Shown piece by piece: positions 7,723 through 10,702 of a stretch of DNA of 10,702 bases (positions are counted from its first letter, which is position 1; the number at the start of each line of letters is the position of its first letter). The translations under genes were made by a program, and so were the position numbers. Below the pieces are notes generated by a model. That model worked only from the letters and a program-made list of their open reading frames with translations. It did not search any database and was not told the DNA's origin. Source of the DNA: Erysipelotrichaceae bacterium (GTDB lineage Bacteria; Bacillota_I; Bacilli_A; Erysipelotrichales; Erysipelotrichaceae); assembly GCA_030533035.1 (NCBI GenBank), contig JAUNJW010000045.1, positions 1 through 10,702 of the forward strand, written 5' to 3'.

Positions 7723-7759
7723 ACCGGTTATGGGCAAAACATGACCGGTTCGGTAAAAT
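7723..7759 (+). promoter_or_regulatory. Candidate ABC operon promoter with ACCGGTT direct repeats
   Basis: TGGGCA (7731-7736, 4 of 6 matches to the -35 consensus) and TAAAAT (7754-7759) are separated by 17 bp. ACCGGTT occurs at 7723-7729 and again at 7744-7750, exactly 21 bp (two helical turns) apart, one copy just before the -35 and one within the spacer. This spacing is typical of a dimeric regulator. The leader to the ATG at 7789 is about 20-25 bases and includes AAGGAG. Confidence 0.5.
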
Positions 7760-7788
7760 ATATACAGAAACAGAAGGAGACTCTGCCT

Positions 7789-8559
7789 ATGAGCGATACC
7801 ATTCTGGAAGCCAGGCACATGAAAAAGGTGTACAACTACAACACACCGCATGCGTTTGAAGCACTTCATGATATCAATTTTGAAGTGAAGGAAGGGGATT
7901 TTGTGGCCATCATGGGGCCTTCGGGTTCCGGCAAATCCACCTTCATCAATAACATTTCGACCATCGACATGCCGACGGACGGCCAGGTGTTTATCAACGG
8001 CCGCGAGGTCAGGTCCATGAGCGAAGATGAAATCGGCCGCTTCCGCTATCAGAACCTGGGATTCATTTTCCAGGATTTCAATCTGCTTGACACCCATACC
8101 ATTTTTGAAAACATTGCCATGCCGCTGTCGCTGGCTCGCTTAAGCCATGATGAAATCCACGCGAGGGTGGCCATGCTGGCGGACCGGATGGACATTGAAA
8201 ACATGCTGAAGAAGTTTCCCAATGAATGCACCGGCGGCCAGAGACAGAGAGCCGCGATCTGCCGGGCCCTGGTCAACCATCCCAGCATTATCGTCGCCGA
8301 TGAGCCGACCGGCAATCTTGACTCGGCCAATTCCGGCGAGCTGATGAAGATCCTGCGCCAGCTGAACGAACATGACGGCGTGACCATCGTCATGGTCACC
8401 CATGATCCGCTGATCACATCCTATTCCAACCGGCTGATCTATATCAGCGACGGCAATATTGAAACGGTTCTTGACAGGGGAGATATGACCCAGGACGAAT
8501 TCTTCCAGAAGATCGTTGAAATCAATTCCGCGGAATCCAGAGAGATTCTGGCCGGATGA
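7789..8559 (+). CDS. ABC transporter ATP-binding protein, MacB/LolD/BceA type
   Basis: A 256-residue ATPase that would power the permease encoded next to it. Walker A is GPSGSGKST (43-51), the Q-loop Gln is at 95 (FIFQDFNLLDT), the signature is C-T-G-G-Q-R-Q-R (147-154), Walker B with the catalytic Glu is IIVADEPTGNLD (167-178) and the switch His is 205 (MVTHD). FxFQxFNLLDxxTxxENI and DEPTGNLD are typical of the exporters that work with FtsX-fold permeases (MacB, LolD, BceA). The start ATG at 7789 is chosen over an upstream in-frame ATG at 7690 because AAGGAG (7774-7779) lies 9 bases before it, the homology begins there, and the candidate promoter lies between the two. The signature Leu/Ser (LSGGQ) is replaced by Cys-Thr (CTGGQ), a mild change. 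Confidence 0.95.
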   Translation: MSDTILEARHMKKVYNYNTPHAFEALHDINFEVKEGDFVAIMGPSGSGKSTFINNISTIDMPTDGQVFINGREVRSMSEDEIGRFRYQNLGFIFQDFNLLDTHTIFENIAMPLSLARLSHDEIHARVAMLADRMDIENMLKKFPNECTGGQRQRAAICRALVNHPSIIVADEPTGNLDSANSGELMKILRQLNEHDGVTIVMVTHDPLITSYSNRLIYISDGNIETVLDRGDMTQDEFFQKIVEINSAESREILAG

Positions 8560-8569
8560 GGAGGCTGTC

Positions 8570-9865
8570 ATGATCATAAAGGATTCCCTGCGTTCACTTA
8601 AGAACAGCTTCTCCAAGGCCGTCTTCTACTGGCTGACTTTCGTCCTGACGTCCATGTTCATCTTCCTGTTCTTCAATATTTCCATGAGCGACACTGTCGG
8701 CGTCCAGTGGATCGACAATGACAACGGCATCGCCACCACGGTCACTGTCTTTGTCATAGCCGTCTGCCTGGTCATCCTGTTTTTCGCCAATGACTTCTAT
8801 GTCCGCAACAAATCCAAGGATCTCGCCGTCAGGCTTGTCTGCGGGGCGACGTATCTGCAGCTGGCGGAATATCTGCTGCTGCAGACTTTCCTGCTTCTTC
8901 TGTTTTCAATCCCGGTCGGCATTGTCCTGGCATTGATGGCAATTCCGGTGATGAACTCGGCAATCACGTTCCTGCTTGACGCGCCGTTTATCATCGAAAT
9001 CCATTCCGATGCCGTCTTCGTGACAGTCCTGATCCTGGTGATGATTGTCTTCTGGACAACCTATCTCAACCTGGCCTTTGCCTACCGCAACTCAGCCAGT
9101 TCCATGCTCAATGAAAGAAAGATGACCAACCCGCTTTCCGGTGTTGAGTTCTATAAGAATCCGCGTAAAAAGAAGCAGGGAAGATGGAAGAAGATCCTGT
9201 GGATTGTCATGTTCGCATTACCGCCGGTTCTTCTGTTTACGACCGACAATATGATCATCCCGCTGTCCATCATCGGCATGACCGGCTTCGCGATGATGAT
9301 CAAGCGGGTGCTGATCCCGTTTATCACAAACTATATTTCCGAAAAGAAAATCTCCGATCCGCTGACTCTTGGCATGTTCGGCTTTCTGCGCAGCGACCTG
9401 ATGATCATGCGCTTCAACATCATCCTGTTCATCGTTTCCTCGGTCATGTTAATCGCGATTGTCATGTCGCCGGACATGAACCCGGCGGAGATGATGCTGG
9501 CAATGCTGTCATACATTGTCATGAACACGCTTCTTGCCCTGGCAATCATGTTCAAGTATTCGACCGAGCTTGCCGAAAGAAAAGGCTACTTTACAACCAT
9601 GAGCCAGATCGGCTACCTGCGCACGCAGCTGAACCGGATGATTGTCCTTGAGACAACGGCTTTCTATGGTTTTGTCACACTTGTTTCGCTGCTTTATCTG
9701 GAGTCGATCATGATCTCGCAGATGATGCGCGGGGCGATGCGGACAGAGCTGCTGCTGCCGTTAACCGCCTTCCTGGTGATTCCGCTGGTGATCTGCTGGC
9801 TGATTACCATGTACTACTACCGCTCTGTCGTTTTCAGCACAAAGAAACTGAACAGCGACAGCTGA
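8570..9865 (+). CDS. Compact FtsX-fold ABC transporter permease (BceB-like)
   Basis: A 431-residue membrane protein with about ten spans (near 18-37, 55-75, 101-127, 149-170, 208-223, 228-246, 283-299, 307-327, 361-378 and 394-415). Two FtsX-type motifs are visible after a span: FFANDFYVRNKSKDLAVRLVCG (71-92) and FKYSTELAERKGYFTTMSQIGY (328-349), suggesting two repeats. BceB-type peptide-antibiotic sensor/transporters are about 620-660 residues with a large extracellular domain of some 200 residues; that domain is missing here, where the region between spans is short. The start is set by GGAGG (8560-8564), which overlaps the ATPase stop, 5 bases before the ATG. With the ATPase it forms an exporter-type ABC system. 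A substrate such as a peptide antibiotic or lipid is only inference, and no histidine kinase/response regulator pair is seen in the window. Confidence 0.88.
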   Translation: MIIKDSLRSLKNSFSKAVFYWLTFVLTSMFIFLFFNISMSDTVGVQWIDNDNGIATTVTVFVIAVCLVILFFANDFYVRNKSKDLAVRLVCGATYLQLAEYLLLQTFLLLLFSIPVGIVLALMAIPVMNSAITFLLDAPFIIEIHSDAVFVTVLILVMIVFWTTYLNLAFAYRNSASSMLNERKMTNPLSGVEFYKNPRKKKQGRWKKILWIVMFALPPVLLFTTDNMIIPLSIIGMTGFAMMIKRVLIPFITNYISEKKISDPLTLGMFGFLRSDLMIMRFNIILFIVSSVMLIAIVMSPDMNPAEMMLAMLSYIVMNTLLALAIMFKYSTELAERKGYFTTMSQIGYLRTQLNRMIVLETTAFYGFVTLVSLLYLESIMISQMMRGAMRTELLLPLTAFLVIPLVICWLITMYYYRSVVFSTKKLNSDS

Positions 9866-9888
9866 ATTCCCTTCAAAACAAAGTGACT

Positions 9889-9928
9889 GACGGCTGCTGT
9901 ATTTCCCTGACAGCCGTCTTTTGTTTTC
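9889..9928 (+). terminator. Rho-independent terminator of the ABC operon
   Basis: GACGGCTG (9889-9896) pairs perfectly with CAGCCGTC (9911-9918) across a 14-base loop, followed by TTTTGTTTT. It begins 23 bases after the permease stop. Confidence 0.9.
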
Positions 9929-10007
9929 TGACTGTTTCCATGTACAGTTTTGCCTGTGAATCCTGTTCAGGCAGGGCAGGTGCGCTTTTGTCTTCAAATG
10001 TCAATAT

Positions 10008-10035
10008 GTGACAAATGCGAAAGGCGTGATAATAT
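10008..10035 (+). promoter_or_regulatory. Candidate tex promoter
   Basis: GTGACA (10008-10013) and TAATAT (10030-10035) are 16 bp apart, a reasonable sigma-A promoter. GATAAT (10028-10033) is an alternative -10 but gives only a 14-bp spacer. The 5' leader to the tex ATG would be about 80 bases. The rest of the gene-free region from 9866 to 10121 holds the ABC terminator and a short inverted repeat (TGCCTG at 9951-9956, CAGGCA near 9969-9974); I see no gene in it. Confidence 0.5.
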
Positions 10036-10121
10036 ATCTCAGTCGGGATTCTGCCTGACAGCATTCCCGGATACCTGTGCGCATATGCAGAACGGTGCCC
10101 GGATGCAGGAGGAATAATTCT

Positions 10122-10702
10122 ATGAATGAAGAAATTATCAGATCAATCGCGGCTGAGCTGAAAGTAAATCTCAGCCAGGTGCAGAATACACTTTCCCTTC
10201 TGGAAGAGGGAAACACGGTTCCGTTTATTGCCCGTTACCGCAAGGAACAGACACATGGACTCGATGAAGAACAGATTCTGTTCATCCAGAAGCAGTATGA
10301 CTATCAGCTCAAGCTGGCGGAACGCAAGGAGAATGTACTCAAGCTGATCGCCGAGCAGGGCAAGCTGACCGATGAAATCAAAAAGAGCGTTGAGGAATGC
10401 ACAAAGCTCTCCCAGGTCGAGGATATTTACCGTCCGTATGCCCAGAAGAAAAAGACAAGGGCAGCCACAGCCATCAAGAACGGCCTGCAGCCGCTGGCCG
10501 ACTGGATGCTGGCACTTCCCACAGAAGGAAACCTTGTCGAAGAGGCGATGAAGTATATCAATGACGATGTCAAAAACATCAAGGACGCCATCCAGGGCGC
10601 CATGGACATCATCGCTGAAGTTGTTTCCGACAACCCCAAGCAGAGATGGGATTTCAAGGATACCATCATGAAGGCGGGCGTCATTGAGACAAAGCTGAAG
10701 AA
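10122..10702 (+). CDS. tex: Tex RNA-binding transcription accessory protein, 5' part (truncated by window)
   Basis: The first 193 residues of a protein normally about 720 long. Tex is a cytoplasmic nucleic-acid-binding protein related to eukaryotic Spt6, implicated in transcription and RNA metabolism. The N-terminal region matches the family: IAAELKVNLSQVQNTLSLLEEGNTVPFIARYRKE (9-42, the helix-turn-helix-like start), LDEEQI (47-52), RKENVLKLIAEQGKLT (68-83) and LSQVEDIYRPYAQKKKTRA (96-114). The YqgF-like, helix-hairpin-helix and S1 domains lie outside the window. AGGAGG (10107-10112) is 9 bases before the ATG. It appears to be transcribed alone from the promoter just upstream. Confidence 0.95.
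   Translation, partial: MNEEIIRSIAAELKVNLSQVQNTLSLLEEGNTVPFIARYRKEQTHGLDEEQILFIQKQYDYQLKLAERKENVLKLIAEQGKLTDEIKKSVEECTKLSQVEDIYRPYAQKKKTRAATAIKNGLQPLADWMLALPTEGNLVEEAMKYINDDVKNIKDAIQGAMDIIAEVVSDNPKQRWDFKDTIMKAGVIETKLK

Noticed and set aside
7690..7788. Upstream in-frame ATG extension of the ABC ATPase
   Set aside because: The extension covers the candidate promoter and repeats, is not ATPase-like, and the ATG at 7789 has a well-placed AAGGAG.
9873..10064. Short minus-strand open frame between the ABC permease and tex
   Set aside because: It crosses the permease terminator, has no recognisable protein features and no convincing ribosome binding site.
10049..10076. Possible leader hairpin upstream of tex
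   Set aside because: Only about five contiguous pairs can form (CGGGA with TCCCG) and the rest mismatches, so no riboswitch or attenuator is supported.

Overview
This is an ordinary-looking chromosomal stretch, roughly half G+C, from what is most likely a Gram-positive Firmicute. The pointers are AGGAGG-type ribosome binding sites, an NADP-type glutamate dehydrogenase with an S-G-x-x-G-Y motif that I recall from gut clostridial/erysipelotrichial relatives, a phospho-beta-glucosidase, a small BceAB-like ABC pair and Tex. I would guess a gut Erysipelotrichales or related lineage, but the sequence alone does not fix the taxonomy.

Layout. At 1-960 is the 3' two thirds of gdhA (glutamate dehydrogenase), then a hairpin, then a tightly coupled pair: a MATE-family multidrug/cation antiporter (1056-2408) and a membrane-anchored alpha/beta hydrolase (2405-3352), joined by an ATGA overlap. 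A two-sided terminator separates these from a convergent GH1 6-phospho-beta-glucosidase (3422-4837, minus). A 76-bp divergent spacer with an imperfect palindrome and a TATAAT box leads to an unrecognised polytopic membrane protein (4914-6110, plus). This overlaps by about 86 bp, in another frame, with a DUF1294 membrane protein (6025-6318). Two adjacent hairpins, each with its own T-tract, end that pair and the convergent minus-strand operon that follows.

The minus-strand operon (7600 down to 6391) encodes an SPFH/stomatin-like (paraslipin-type) membrane scaffold protein with an 11-residue-repeat coiled coil, then one base later a 92-residue single-span protein with a conserved-looking Cys/His-containing tail. 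A 188-bp divergent spacer holds a perfect 13-bp palindrome and two ACCGGTT repeats 21 bp apart around a candidate promoter. It drives a two-gene ABC exporter operon on the plus strand: an MacB/BceA-type ATPase (7789-8559) and a compact FtsX-fold permease (8570-9865). After a strong terminator and a leader of about 170 bases comes the 5' part of tex (10122-10702, truncated by the window).

No phage, insertion sequence, CRISPR, tRNA or rRNA was seen. I found no convincing wholly new system. The points most worth a second look are the overprinted C-terminus of the unknown membrane protein over DUF1294, its possible leaderless start, the SPFH plus 92-residue partner pair, and the operator-like repeats before the compact ABC exporter.
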